Positions 27,666-35,391 of a DNA stretch of 64,000 nt are shown in pieces (the stretch's first letter is position 1; the number at the start of each line of letters is the position of its first letter). Position numbers and translations under genes: made by a program. The stretch comes from JAPPLG01 sp965199935. GTDB taxonomy: Bacteria; Bdellovibrionota; Bdellovibrionia; Bdellovibrionales; UBA1609. The stretch covers positions 372,001 through 436,000 of the forward strand of contig CBDATD010000002.1 in assembly GCA_965199935.1 (NCBI GenBank). The letters run 5' to 3'. The notes under the pieces are model-generated. The model was not told where the DNA came from. It was given only the letters and a program-made list of their open reading frames with translations, and ran no database searches.

Positions 27666-28009
27666 TGATTTTTTCTAATAAATAGTATATCTCCGTCCAT
27701 ATATTTTTGGTTTTTATAATAGAACTTAATGTCTGTTACTTGTCTTTTTTTTTTAAATTGTCCAAAAATAATTTCTATATTTGGTATCAAACGGATAGCC
27801 CGTAGATAAATATTCTGTCGAATAGTGTTGGACGGATCGTGTGATTTTTCTTTTACAGGAGCTGTAAAATATTTAATTTGAGATATGTTGTTTTTTTCTG
27901 GGTTAAAGTAACAATTAGATAGTTGCTGAATGTCCAGCCATTTAAAAGGAATGTCTTTTAAACTGTAATAGAGGTTAAAACCATCAACATAAATAATAGT
28001 GTTTTTCAT
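27638..28009 (-). pseudogene. Truncated NYN-domain ribonuclease-like gene
   Basis: The frame beginning MKNTIIYVDGFNLYYSLKD (start at 28009) is a classic NYN/PIN-like start, followed by FKWLDIQQL, IKYFTAPV and RQNIYLRAI. NYN proteins normally run on through a KGxDVxLA acidic segment and a further about 80 residues that hold catalytic aspartates. Here homology stops near FGQFKKKR and the frame ends inside the 3' end of the methyltransferase gene. It therefore looks truncated by the R-M module. It is about 124 residues against roughly 200-240 in the family. Confidence 0.65.
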
Positions 28010-28014
28010 ACCAT

Positions 28015-28042
28015 AAAAAAGCAAAAGCAGGCTTTCGCCTGC
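28015..28042 (-). terminator. Rho-independent terminator (AbiE remnant operon)
   Basis: On the minus strand a 6-bp GC stem GCAGGC-GAAA-GCCTGC is followed by TTTTGCTTTTTT. It lies 55 bp after the AbiEii-like remnant and just before the NYN start, so it would end the AbiE transcript. Confidence 0.7.
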
Positions 28043-28096
28043 TCACACCCACTCACCGAAACAAGTGGGGATATCACTGCCCAGTGTAAGTCTTTC

Positions 28097-28444
28097 TCAA
28101 GATAAATCAAGGATAATTCGTAAAAAATCTGTTAAAAAAAGCAGGCTCAGTTTATTTGAAAACCTACTTCTTGCTTTTTTAAAAATCTCCTGTGTTTTTA
28201 TTAAGCTAATTTTCCATGCTTCTAAATCCAAATCCACTGTAAATCTTGGTTTTTGATCCGCTGGTTGATATAACCTAACTAACAGACTTCCTCCTTTCCA
28301 TATATAGTTTTTTCCTTCTTTCAACTGATACAACCTTAAAAGAAAACGCTCTTGGCACAGAAGAGTTTGCATTTGAGGCATTCTAAAATGAAATTTATTT
28401 TTTAAACTCTCAAGCTGATTTCTGATGTTGTGTGGATCCCACAT
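28097..28444 (-). pseudogene. AbiEii-type nucleotidyltransferase toxin, truncated
   Basis: The 115-aa frame matches the N-terminal part of AbiEii/AbiGii (nucleotidyltransferase) toxins: ERFLLRLYQLKEGKNYIWKG, GGSLLVRLY and the acidic active-site strand FTVDLDLE. Complete toxins are about 250-300 aa. This frame ends shortly after the DxD-like motif, with divergent residues and then the terminator at 28015. It begins directly after the antitoxin remnant stop, as in intact abiE operons. It is very probably inactive. Confidence 0.75.
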
Positions 28445-29103
28445 TTACAAGGCCTCCAAAAGATTCTTTGCTTTTTCTTTAACACGATAAGGTGCAGCTA
28501 TTTTTTTTATTTTTCCAATATTAAACAGCACTCTTTGTTTTTGGCACTCTTTAAGGACAGATAAAACAAAAGAAAGGGAGTAACCAAATCTTAATAAATC
28601 AACAGTTGTTCTCTCTATGGAAGAAACAGGAAGATTATTTATTATGTTTATGTGTTTTTTATATAATCTGTCTTTCATTTGATATAATTGAACATCTTGT
28701 AATTTTCTTTTAGGAACATTTGAAACAGGTACAATCAAGTGAACAACCGGCACGGCTTCATCTGTCAATCCATATACCTTAAGAGCACTTTCTAAGCCAA
28801 TAACAGCTTGAGGAACACAAGCCAGTTTTTCTTTTAGAATAGAATAAAAGTCAAAGCTTAAGCTATCGTTAAAGGCATAAACACCTTGAGAAGGCGGGTC
28901 AGTTTATGCTCCTTTACATAGTGAGATAACAACTGAGGGCTAATTTTATATTTGCGAGCTTGTTTTACATTAAAAACACCTTGTGGTATTTTCCTTTTTA
29001 GTGTGTTTAATAAAGGCACCATGCCAGATGATGTTTTTTTAGCAGTGTCTGGCCTTTGACGGGCAGAAGCTAGTGATTTTTTGCTTTTTTGTCTCTTTTT
29101 CAT
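28445..29103 (-). pseudogene. AbiEi-type antitoxin with two frameshifts
   Basis: The first frame (29103-28858) holds the winged-helix start of AbiEi antitoxins (GVFNVKQARKYKISPQLLSH, YVKEHKLTRLLK). The last frame (28768-28445) holds its C-terminal part (GLTDEAVPVVHLIVPVSN, VSSIERTTVDLLRFG). Reading across the gap recovers the missing middle only by switching frame twice: near 28885 (…RLLK then GVYAFNDSLSFD) and near 28845 (YSILKEKLACVPQAVIGLES). Two frame breaks in an otherwise well-preserved sequence indicate a recent pseudogene. The pair formed a type IV toxin-antitoxin (abortive infection) operon. Confidence 0.78.
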
Positions 29104-29426
29104 ATTTTAATTATAGGTCTTATTTCAGGAAATACAACCTAAAATTAAAATTACATAAAAATACTCACTGTTTTAAAGCCTATAAAAACCTGTAAAGGCT
29201 TAAATAAAGGCATTTTAGCCTCTATTTTAAGTTTTTTTCTGTGTTTTTTGGCGTTTTTCCTCCTTTTTAGCTGTTTTATACCTTACCGAGATAATCGTTA
29301 AGGACTCATACAAGAGACAGTCACAACACTGCAAAGACTTATGAATCATTACTAATGAGGTGATTCTTTAAATTCAAGACTTCTGTACTGATTCTAAATT
29401 CTCACTTATGAAGTATCTAAGGTTAG
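29104..29426. other. AT-rich intergenic region upstream of the methylase-nuclease fusion
   Basis: No gene is seen. The stretch carries short degenerate repeats of AAAGGC/GCCTNTA type (around 29178-29225) and long T runs. It must contain the promoters of the divergent AbiE remnant and of the gene at 29427. Confidence 0.4.
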
Positions 29427-31106
29427 ATGACTAGTATTCCGTTTGTTTGGTGTATGAGAAAAGAATTGAAATACAATCTGAATTTTAATCTTAAACACAA
29501 TTCTATTGTTTGTGGTGATTGTGAAGAATGGCTTCAGTTCATTCCTGATAATGAAGTGGATTTGATTTATATTGACCCACCATTCTTTTCCAAAAAAGAT
29601 CATGGTATGATTTGGGGAAATGGCTATGAAGAAAGAGCTTTCAAAGATCGTTGGAAAGGAGGTATTGAAAATTATATTGAATGGATGGAGCCTAAAATAA
29701 AAATTGCTAAGAAAAAATTAAAAGATACTGGAGTAATAGCTTTACATTGTGACAAACACGCAAGTCATAGGCTTAGATGTTTGTTAGTCAATATATTTGG
29801 TGAAAAAAATTTTGTGAATGAAATTATATGGTATTATAGTAAATGGACAAACAGTCCAAATATTTTTCAACAGAACCATGATAATATTTATATTTATAAA
29901 AAAGATAAACCTTATATTTTTAATCGTCAATATCAAGATGCAAGGGACGTGAGGTCTTGGAAATTAAACACCATAGCTGAAGGTAATAAAAGAATAAATC
30001 AGATAATCATTTATGATAAACCAGCAACTGAAAAAGCCTTCAAAGAAGGGAAAATAAAATTTAAGAAAGAAGATTTAAGAGTGATTTATCGGGAAAAAAA
30101 TAAAGTAGCTATGGATGATGTTTGGGATTTAGGAGTATTATCCTCGAATTCCCCAGAGAGAATAGGATATAAAACTCAAAAACCTGAGAGACTAGTCAAA
30201 AGATTTATAGAGTGTTTTTCAAATGAAAAATCTCTGGTACTTGATTTTTTCGGAGGAGGAGGTACGACTGCTAAAGTATGTGCTGATTTGAATCGAAGAT
30301 TTATAACAGGAGATGTTTCGCCTGTTGCTGTTAGGGTGACTGCTGATCGCCTTTTATCTGAAGGATATAATGACTATGATATTAAGGTAACAGCAGATCG
30401 TTTATTAGCTTATAGAAACAAAGGTTATGAAGTTAAATTTTTGCCAAGTACAAAAGAAGAGTTTTTAAAACTTAATGATAAAAGTATATTTGGAACTGAA
30501 GGAAGTCATTGGTTTTCAAAAATGATATGCGAATTTAAGGGTTGGAAATCTAATCCAAAAAAATCAAATGATGGAGGGATAGATGGTTGGGCAAATGATG
30601 GGAAGGTGGCTATTCAAATAAAGAATCATAAAAACAAAATAAGACGTCAAGAAATACAAAGTTTTTTTGGAGCTGTCTCTGGTAAATATGAGGAAGGAAT
30701 TTTTGTAGCTTGGGGGTTTTCAACAGAAGCTGAAGAATATAGAGCAGAAAAAGATGGCGTAATTAAATTTGAGAAAATAGAAAATATTATTGGAAGCACT
30801 CTTTTAGGAGAAGATACACGTCTATTATCTAAAGGTGAGCGTGAAAAACATCAGAAATTGTTCTATGGTGTTCATAAAGAGAAAAATGGAAAAGTTAAAT
30901 ACAAAGGTGTAAGTAAAAAAATAAAAAAATCTCCTTTCCATAAACAAGAAGAATATAAAAAATCAGCTTCTGCAGTAGAAATTCAAAAAGAACAAGAAAA
31001 ATCTAAAAGAAAAAGAAAGACAATGGATGATAGTAGAAAAAAGATTGGCACATCAGTGAATAATGCGAAAACTTCTATTTCTGGCAGAAAGAAAAGCCTG
31101 CTCTAA
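29427..31106 (+). CDS. DNA methyltransferase fused to an Mrr-type nuclease domain
   Basis: A 559-aa fusion. Residues about 25-310 are a beta-class amino-methyltransferase: catalytic motif IV VDLIYIDPPFFSK, an internal target-recognition segment, then the SAM motif LVLDFFGGGGTTAKVC. From about 345 to 460 an Mrr_cat-like PD-(D/E)XK nuclease follows: GWKSNPKKSNDGGIDGWAND, then KVAIQIKNHK (D...QxK) and FVAWGFSTEAEEY. The tail (470-559) is a Lys/Ser-rich disordered region. One polypeptide with both activities suggests a self-contained restriction-modification enzyme in the manner of type IIC/IIG systems; no separate partner is adjacent. It is AT-rich like the neighbouring R-M pair. The start may instead be the Met at residue 10. 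Confidence 0.82.
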   Translation: MTSIPFVWCMRKELKYNLNFNLKHNSIVCGDCEEWLQFIPDNEVDLIYIDPPFFSKKDHGMIWGNGYEERAFKDRWKGGIENYIEWMEPKIKIAKKKLKDTGVIALHCDKHASHRLRCLLVNIFGEKNFVNEIIWYYSKWTNSPNIFQQNHDNIYIYKKDKPYIFNRQYQDARDVRSWKLNTIAEGNKRINQIIIYDKPATEKAFKEGKIKFKKEDLRVIYREKNKVAMDDVWDLGVLSSNSPERIGYKTQKPERLVKRFIECFSNEKSLVLDFFGGGGTTAKVCADLNRRFITGDVSPVAVRVTADRLLSEGYNDYDIKVTADRLLAYRNKGYEVKFLPSTKEEFLKLNDKSIFGTEGSHWFSKMICEFKGWKSNPKKSNDGGIDGWANDGKVAIQIKNHKNKIRRQEIQSFFGAVSGKYEEGIFVAWGFSTEAEEYRAEKDGVIKFEKIENIIGSTLLGEDTRLLSKGEREKHQKLFYGVHKEKNGKVKYKGVSKKIKKSPFHKQEEYKKSASAVEIQKEQEKSKRKRKTMDDSRKKIGTSVNNAKTSISGRKKSLL

Positions 31107-31247
31107 TTGATAGTCTAAAAAATCCCAACGATATAAAAGGCGTTCTCTCATTTGGTTTTCAATGGGGTTATCAGGATCCAGTATAGACAGTTGTTCACTA
31201 ATGCAGTCTATCTCAGTAGAAATTGCTTTTAGCTCATATTTAGTCAT
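31053..31247 (-). CDS. Small hypothetical helical protein
   Basis: The frame from ATG 31247 gives 64 aa (MTKYELKAISTEIDCISEQL, then PDNPIENQMRERLLYRWDFL), charged and helical. It overlaps the 3' end of the methylase-nuclease gene by 54 bp on the opposite strand, and no clear ribosome site is present. An N-terminal extension is open but reads as random hydrophobic sequence. Function unknown; it could be spurious. Confidence 0.35.
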   Translation of the reverse strand: MTKYELKAISTEIDCISEQLSILDPDNPIENQMRERLLYRWDFLDYQLEQAFLSARNRSFRIIH

Positions 31248-31570
31248 TGCATAGATTTCAATAAAAAGTATTTGTATCAAAGTCAAATTCTTATAAATAA
31301 GAAAGAGCGAACTGTTTCCTGAGTTGGTATAAAAGGAGTACAAAAATAGGGTAAAAGTTTGACCTCAGAAATAATTCTAGAACGGATAAAACGCAGTACA
31401 TATGAAATTTCAAGACATTTTGATGTCTTTCAGCTATGTTTTCAGTATAGACCTCAAGATAATGGCGGAACTGAAAGGGTGTAGTTGAGCAGACTTAATT
31501 GAGTTACTCTAAGACAGCAGGTGATAAATATTGCAATGCATAAAATTTTACACACTAGTCGATTAATTTT

Positions 31571-31705
31571 TTAAAATCTATCTTTTTTCAAAAAATCCAA
31601 AATCTTCCGGCTTAACGGTTTTTCAATTAGGCCAAGAGCATAGCCTATTTCGTTCAAAGATATGTTGAAACGTAGTTTAAAGTTATGATTGATTTTTAAC
31701 TTCAT
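31571..31705 (-). CDS. Small ORF, 44 aa, with good ribosome site
   Basis: ATG at 31705 is preceded by AAAGGAGATT, an excellent Shine-Dalgarno. The product is 44 aa: MKLKINHNFKLRFNISLNEI, then GYALGLIEKPLSRKILDFLK and KDRF. It is basic, with a possible helix-turn-helix-like second half. No family was recognised. It lies downstream of, and in the same direction as, the 33-aa hydrophobic peptide at 31866, with 59 bp between them. Confidence 0.5.
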   Translation of the reverse strand: MKLKINHNFKLRFNISLNEIGYALGLIEKPLSRKILDFLKKDRF

Positions 31706-31764
31706 AATAATCTCCTTTTACAAAATAAAATTTGGTTAACTAGTCTTCTTTAAAGTGGTATAAA

Positions 31765-31866
31765 TTAACCAAAAATTATATCAAGGATTACATCTATAAA
31801 ATATTCAATAAACTTCATTCCTGCTATTATTAAAAGTTCTATGAACATAGCAATTATTGTTTCCAT
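31765..31866 (-). CDS. 33-aa hydrophobic membrane peptide
   Basis: ATG at 31866 follows AGGAGGTAAT, a near-consensus ribosome site. The product is 33 aa and nearly all hydrophobic (METIIAMFIELLIIAGMKFI, then EYFIDVILDIIFG), a single membrane helix with a few acidic residues. Such peptides are typical of type I toxins and small membrane regulators, but no homology is claimed. Palindromic sites lie 68-112 bp upstream, and a second small ORF follows in the same direction. Confidence 0.5.
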   Translation of the reverse strand: METIIAMFIELLIIAGMKFIEYFIDVILDIIFG

Positions 31867-31933
31867 TATTACCTCCTGATTTTTTTACATTTGTTTACTA
31901 TAAAAAGCATTATGAATACAATAAAAATAAATT

Positions 31934-31978
31934 AAATGTAAAACTTTTACATTTTTGTACGATTTTGTAAATTTTACA
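31934..31978. promoter_or_regulatory. Two adjacent TGTAAA/TTTACA palindromes upstream of the small ORFs
   Basis: Site 1 (31934-31954) has 10-bp arms AAATGTAAAA and TTTTACATTT around one base. Site 2 (31966-31978) is TGTAAA-T-TTTACA. Their centres are 28 bp apart, close to an integral number of helical turns, and they lie 68-112 bp upstream of the 33-aa peptide start. Paired operators for a dimeric repressor are a reasonable guess. A related site is at 24154-24166. Confidence 0.4.
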
Positions 31979-32005
31979 TAAAATTTCTTGTACTTCTTTT
32001 TTCAA

Positions 32006-32164
32006 GTGGAGCTGAGGGGGATCGCCTACTACAGTCATTCGCATCACGCTCATTCCTTGCGTAGGCTCACTTCAGACACTCAGAAAATCGTCCTGATTTT
32101 CTGCCTTGTATTAAACGCTTTCAGCGTTCAACACAAGTCGTGTCTTCATTTCGATCCCCTCCCC
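32006..32164 (-). ncRNA. tRNA-associated structured RNA element, Ala version
   Basis: Read on the minus strand, this element follows tRNA-Ala and its A/T-rich trailer. It starts GAGGGGATCGAAATGAAGAC (the complement of the tRNA-Ala T-arm 3' half joined to a conserved AAATGAAGAC) and ends with an exact 19-bp copy of the tRNA 3' end (32006-32024), 206 bp from the real one (32212-32230). Three hairpins fit: 32105-32137 (15 bp, GAA loop), 32082-32102 (8 bp, loop AGGAC) and 32024-32066 (outer 6-bp stem, internal tandem G-A pairs). The Ser version at 35030 folds identically with many compensatory changes. Function is unknown. Confidence 0.65.
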
Positions 32165-32209
32165 ATTCCTGATAAAAAAAGAAAAAACTTACAGTCCTAT
32201 CTTTTTTTA

Positions 32210-32285
32210 TGGTGGAGCTGAGGGGGATCGAACCCCTGACCTCAGCGCTGCCAGCGCTGCGCTCTCCCAGCTGAGCTACAGCCCC
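32210..32285 (-). tRNA. tRNA-Ala (GGC)
   Basis: On the minus strand: acceptor GGGGCUG/CAGCUCC with G3-U70, the alanine identity pair; D-arm GCUC...GAGC; anticodon stem CAGCG/CGCUG with loop CUGGCAG, anticodon GGC; T-arm AGGGG-UUCGAUC-CCCCU; discriminator A; CCA encoded. It is 76 nt in total. It sits directly after the stop of the coiled-coil gene (32287) and may be transcribed with it. Confidence 0.97.
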
Positions 32286-32286
32286 A

Positions 32287-34683
32287 TCAATATAAACGAA
32301 GCTCAGAAATAAGATCGCTTTGATCACCGTCCTTTATCTGCTTTAAAATAGTTTTTCCTTTTGCCATAGAAGATGTTTCCACAGTTTTCTTTCGAACCCG
32401 AAACAAAGTCTGACTGATGTGCTGATTGAGCTTCTGCAAAGACTGAATTTGACTGATTTTAGCTTCCATTTCTTTCTTTAACTCACTCCAATTGCACTCC
32501 AACAACGTCTTTTGTTCTTTTAAAGTTTTATTTTCATCTAAAAGACTTTGAACCCTTTTAGACAATACGTGATTTTCAGAAGTCAAACGGCCCTCGCTTT
32601 CACCAGCCGTTTTAAAACGCGTTTGCAGTGAAAATAATTCTTTTTGTATATTCACCGTATCCCTATCGTAAAGCTGAGTCAGCTCTTTATTTTTTTTCTT
32701 CTCAGCAATTAAAGCCGACTCCATCTCCCTGCTCAACTGCTGTAAATACACCTCGTGAGATGTTTTTAATTCTGTAATCCGATTTGTAAAACTGTCTTCT
32801 AAATCGTCAATAGTTTTTTCATAACGAGTCTTAGAATCTCTGATTTCTTCTTCCAGATTGTACCGGACTTCATTCATATCCTTTTTATGAGAATCTTTTA
32901 ATTTTTGAATTGTTTGGCTGTGCAGTTTCTGCATTTTTTGCACCGACTGTTCAAAATCCATTTTCAACTGAGTTATCTCTTTTTGATGATCTGTTTTGAA
33001 ATCACACTCTCTTTTTTCAGCCTGTTGAATCCATGTTAATTTATCAGCATGAAATTCGGCTTTTAATTTCTTTATAGAAATTTCACTTTGATTCCTCATC
33101 TCAACTTTATCTGCATAATATTTTGTCTTCAGCTGCGCCAAAGATATCTTAAAGTCCTCTTGAGCATGATGACCGCTGGATTGGTATTTCTGAACTTGCT
33201 CTTTTAACTCTTCTGCTTGGACTTTATATTTTTTTGCTAAACTTTCATAATGAGATTGATCCTGCAGTATTTTCTCCTCCTGCTTCAAGTGTTCTTGAAT
33301 ACTGCTTTCCAGCTGTTTGATCTGATTTTGGTAGCCTTCTGCCCGCCTTTGCAACTCCTCATAGAGAGGTTTGTTTTGTTCACTGTCTTCAATTCTTTTT
33401 TCCAAATCTTCAATTTGTCTGCCTTTTTCTTTTTCAAGGTGGTACAACTGAGATTCATAATCTTTTTTTGTCAAAGCAATGTTTTGTTCGTAATCGGACT
33501 GCATCCATTGTATTTGACTTGCATGCTGTTGGTTCAATTCTTTTATCTGCTGTTTATACAATTCCTCCGCCCTTCTAACAGAAGAGTTTTGTTTAACTTT
33601 ATTGACAATTTCTTTATGTTTCAGATGGACAGCATATAGTTTGGCAGAGAAGTTTTTCTCCATCTCTGCTGTGTATTCAGCCTGTTCTTGCTGCAGTTTT
33701 TTTATTTTCTCTTCATAGTTTTGTTTGAGAGACAGCGAAGACGGTCTGTTAACTAAAGCTTGAATTTCTTTCTTGTGCGCTAGATGGAGGGCATACATTT
33801 TAGCCCTGAAATTTTTTTTAGTCTCCCGAATCTCAAAATCATGTGTGGACTGCAGGCTCTGGATTTGCAGATACTGCTTTTGTTTAAAGCCCCCTAGTGA
33901 AAGATTTTCATTTTTCAGTTGATCTATTTGGGTTTTTTGCAATAAGCGCGCTGTATGCGTCTGTACTGCATACTCTTTTTTTATTTTTGAAATCTTTTCT
34001 CGATAAGCATCTTCAGTATATTGAATTTTTTGAGACTGCTTTTCCAACTCCTGCTGAAGGGTTTTAACTTGATTAGATTTTGCATTTAACCTTTCTTTCA
34101 TATCTTCTAAAACTGACTGAATCGTGTTTTTTTGCTTCAACCATTGTGATATTTGTATTCTATTTCCAGTTGTTTTTTTTATCCCCTTAGAGACTTGTCT
34201 TAGAACGCGCATTTTTTTACGATTTACAGCATGGAACTGAGCTGTTTTTTTACGGTAGGCTGTTTTAAGTCTTAATATTTCTTTTTTATGTTTGTTTTTT
34301 ATAAGCTCTTCATTTTCTTGATAAGCTTCCTGCAGATTCAACTCCATCGCTTTGTGTTTGAGATTCACGTGATTGATCTCTTTAATATGCTTTTCGTGAA
34401 GAACTTCTATTTGATCCTGCAAAACTTCCAATTCATGCTGATGTTTTTTGGAAAGAGAATGGGATAAAGATTTTAATTTTTGATTGAGAAGTTTGTTGTA
34501 ATAAACAGTTTGTTTTTTCATTTGTTGAACAAGGTAAGAAGATGAAGATGTTTTTTTTAATGTTTCAGACGAACTGTTGGAAGTTTTTTGTTGAGGAGCT
34601 GTCTTAGAAGCAGATTCTTGAAAAGTTAAATCTCTTTGGTTAATGAGTTTAAGAGGTTTGATGCTTTCTTGTTTTGAAGGCAC
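32287..34683 (-). CDS. Very long coiled-coil protein of unknown function
   Basis: A 798-aa protein from GTG 34683. After a Ser/Thr-rich N-terminal 50 residues it is essentially continuous coiled coil, rich in Lys, Glu and Gln, with irregular repeats of the kind LKHKAMELNLQEAYQ, FSAKLYAVHLKHKE, FRAKMYALHLAHKK and MNEVRYNLEEEIRDSK. No globular domain, signal peptide or membrane segment was seen. It may be a cytoskeletal or scaffold filament protein. The frame stays open upstream to 34840 with protein-like sequence (SIGINFKDRKIKKSTL) but offers no ATG, so the start is uncertain. tRNA-Ala begins 2 bp after its stop. Confidence 0.75.
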   Translation of the reverse strand: MPSKQESIKPLKLINQRDLTFQESASKTAPQQKTSNSSSETLKKTSSSSYLVQQMKKQTVYYNKLLNQKLKSLSHSLSKKHQHELEVLQDQIEVLHEKHIKEINHVNLKHKAMELNLQEAYQENEELIKNKHKKEILRLKTAYRKKTAQFHAVNRKKMRVLRQVSKGIKKTTGNRIQISQWLKQKNTIQSVLEDMKERLNAKSNQVKTLQQELEKQSQKIQYTEDAYREKISKIKKEYAVQTHTARLLQKTQIDQLKNENLSLGGFKQKQYLQIQSLQSTHDFEIRETKKNFRAKMYALHLAHKKEIQALVNRPSSLSLKQNYEEKIKKLQQEQAEYTAEMEKNFSAKLYAVHLKHKEIVNKVKQNSSVRRAEELYKQQIKELNQQHASQIQWMQSDYEQNIALTKKDYESQLYHLEKEKGRQIEDLEKRIEDSEQNKPLYEELQRRAEGYQNQIKQLESSIQEHLKQEEKILQDQSHYESLAKKYKVQAEELKEQVQKYQSSGHHAQEDFKISLAQLKTKYYADKVEMRNQSEISIKKLKAEFHADKLTWIQQAEKRECDFKTDHQKEITQLKMDFEQSVQKMQKLHSQTIQKLKDSHKKDMNEVRYNLEEEIRDSKTRYEKTIDDLEDSFTNRITELKTSHEVYLQQLSREMESALIAEKKKNKELTQLYDRDTVNIQKELFSLQTRFKTAGESEGRLTSENHVLSKRVQSLLDENKTLKEQKTLLECNWSELKKEMEAKISQIQSLQKLNQHISQTLFRVRKKTVETSSMAKGKTILKQIKDGDQSDLISELRLY

Positions 34684-34891
34684 AAAGTCTATTTTCTCTT
34701 TGAGTGAAGAGGGAGGGATGGGGATGGACTGGACAATCTTCCAGTCTTTGGAGTTTCTATAATCTAGTGTGGATTTTTTAATCTTTCTATCCTTGAAATT
34801 GATTCCTATTGAAATTTTTTCAAATATTGGATAGTTTTGTCAAAATACAAAGAGATTACTGCTTTGCATAACGCCTATTATTTTGGCTGTA

Positions 34892-34980
34892 GGAGAGATG
34901 GCCGAGTGGCTGAAGGCGCACGCTTGGAAAGCGTGTAGGCGGCTAAAACCGCCTCGGGGGTTCGAATCCCCCTCTCTCCG
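34892..34980 (+). tRNA. tRNA-Ser (GGA)
   Basis: A class II tRNA of 89 nt: acceptor GGAGAGA/UCUCUCC, anticodon stem CACGC/GCGUG with loop UUGGAAA (anticodon GGA), long variable arm with stem AGGCGG...CCGCCU, T-arm GGGGG-UUCGAAU-CCCCC, discriminator G. CCA is not encoded (GCATGA follows). Confidence 0.97.
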
Positions 34981-34991
34981 CATGACAAAAA

Positions 34992-35023
34992 GATATGAGG
35001 CCGAAGGTTTCATATCTTTTTTT
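34992..35023 (+). terminator. Rho-independent terminator after tRNA-Ser
   Basis: An 11-bp stem GATATGAGGCC / GGTTTCATATC (two G-U pairs) with loop GAA, followed by seven T. The copies in the tandem units at 35197 and 35403 are the same. Confidence 0.85.
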
Positions 35024-35029
35024 CATCAT

Positions 35030-35185
35030 GGGGGATTCGAAATGAAGACGCGATCCGTGTTAGCTGTGAAAAACAGCTAATACGGAGAAGCAAAACTGGA
35101 TGTTTTGCTGAGCGGCTGGAAGTGGGCCTGCGCAGGGAGCGAACTGGAAGTGAGCAACCGCAGCAGGCGAATCCCCCTCTCTCCG
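35030..35185 (+). ncRNA. tRNA-associated structured RNA element, Ser version copy 1
   Basis: It starts with GGGGGATTCGAA, the exact complement of tRNA-Ser TTCGAATCCCCC, then AAATGAAGAC, and ends with the tRNA 3' copy CGAATCCCCCTCTCTCCG (35168-35185). Hairpin 1 (35055-35085) has 13 pairs and loop GAAAA, hairpin 2 (35089-35109) has 8 pairs and loop TGGAT, and hairpin 3 (35126-35168) has an outer 6-bp stem, inner short stems and a tandem G-A step, loop GGA. Loop core GGA of hairpin 2 and the linker TGAGYG are unchanged in the Ala version while stems covary. Expected to be transcribed only by read-through of the terminator or from its own promoter; neither is shown. Confidence 0.65.
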
Positions 35186-35235
35186 CATGACAAAAAGATA
35201 TGAGGCCGAAGGTTTCATATCTTTTTTTTCATCAT

Positions 35236-35391
35236 GGGGGATTCGAAATGAAGACGCGATCCGTGTTAGCTGTGAAAAACAGCTAATACGGAGAAGCAAA
35301 ACTGGATGTTTTGCTGAGCGGCTGGAAGTGGGCCTGCGCAGGGAGCGAACTGGAAGTGAGCAACCGCAGCAGGCGAATCCCCCTCTCTCCA
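35236..35391 (+). ncRNA. tRNA-associated structured RNA element, Ser version copy 2
   Basis: The second, nearly identical copy of the 35030-35185 element. It ends in CGAATCCCCCTCTCTCCA, with A in place of the discriminator G. A third copy starts at 35443 but loses homology inside hairpin 1 near 35491. Confidence 0.6.

Noticed and set aside
25400..32230. The defence patch as an island integrated at tRNA-Ala, with the 19-bp tRNA-end copy as attachment site
   Set aside because: The second copy is only 206 bp from the tRNA and the same spacing is seen at tRNA-Ser without an island; no integrase is present.
32121..32327. 68-codon frame on the minus strand over tRNA-Ala
   Set aside because: It is simply the tRNA gene and its trailer read as protein.
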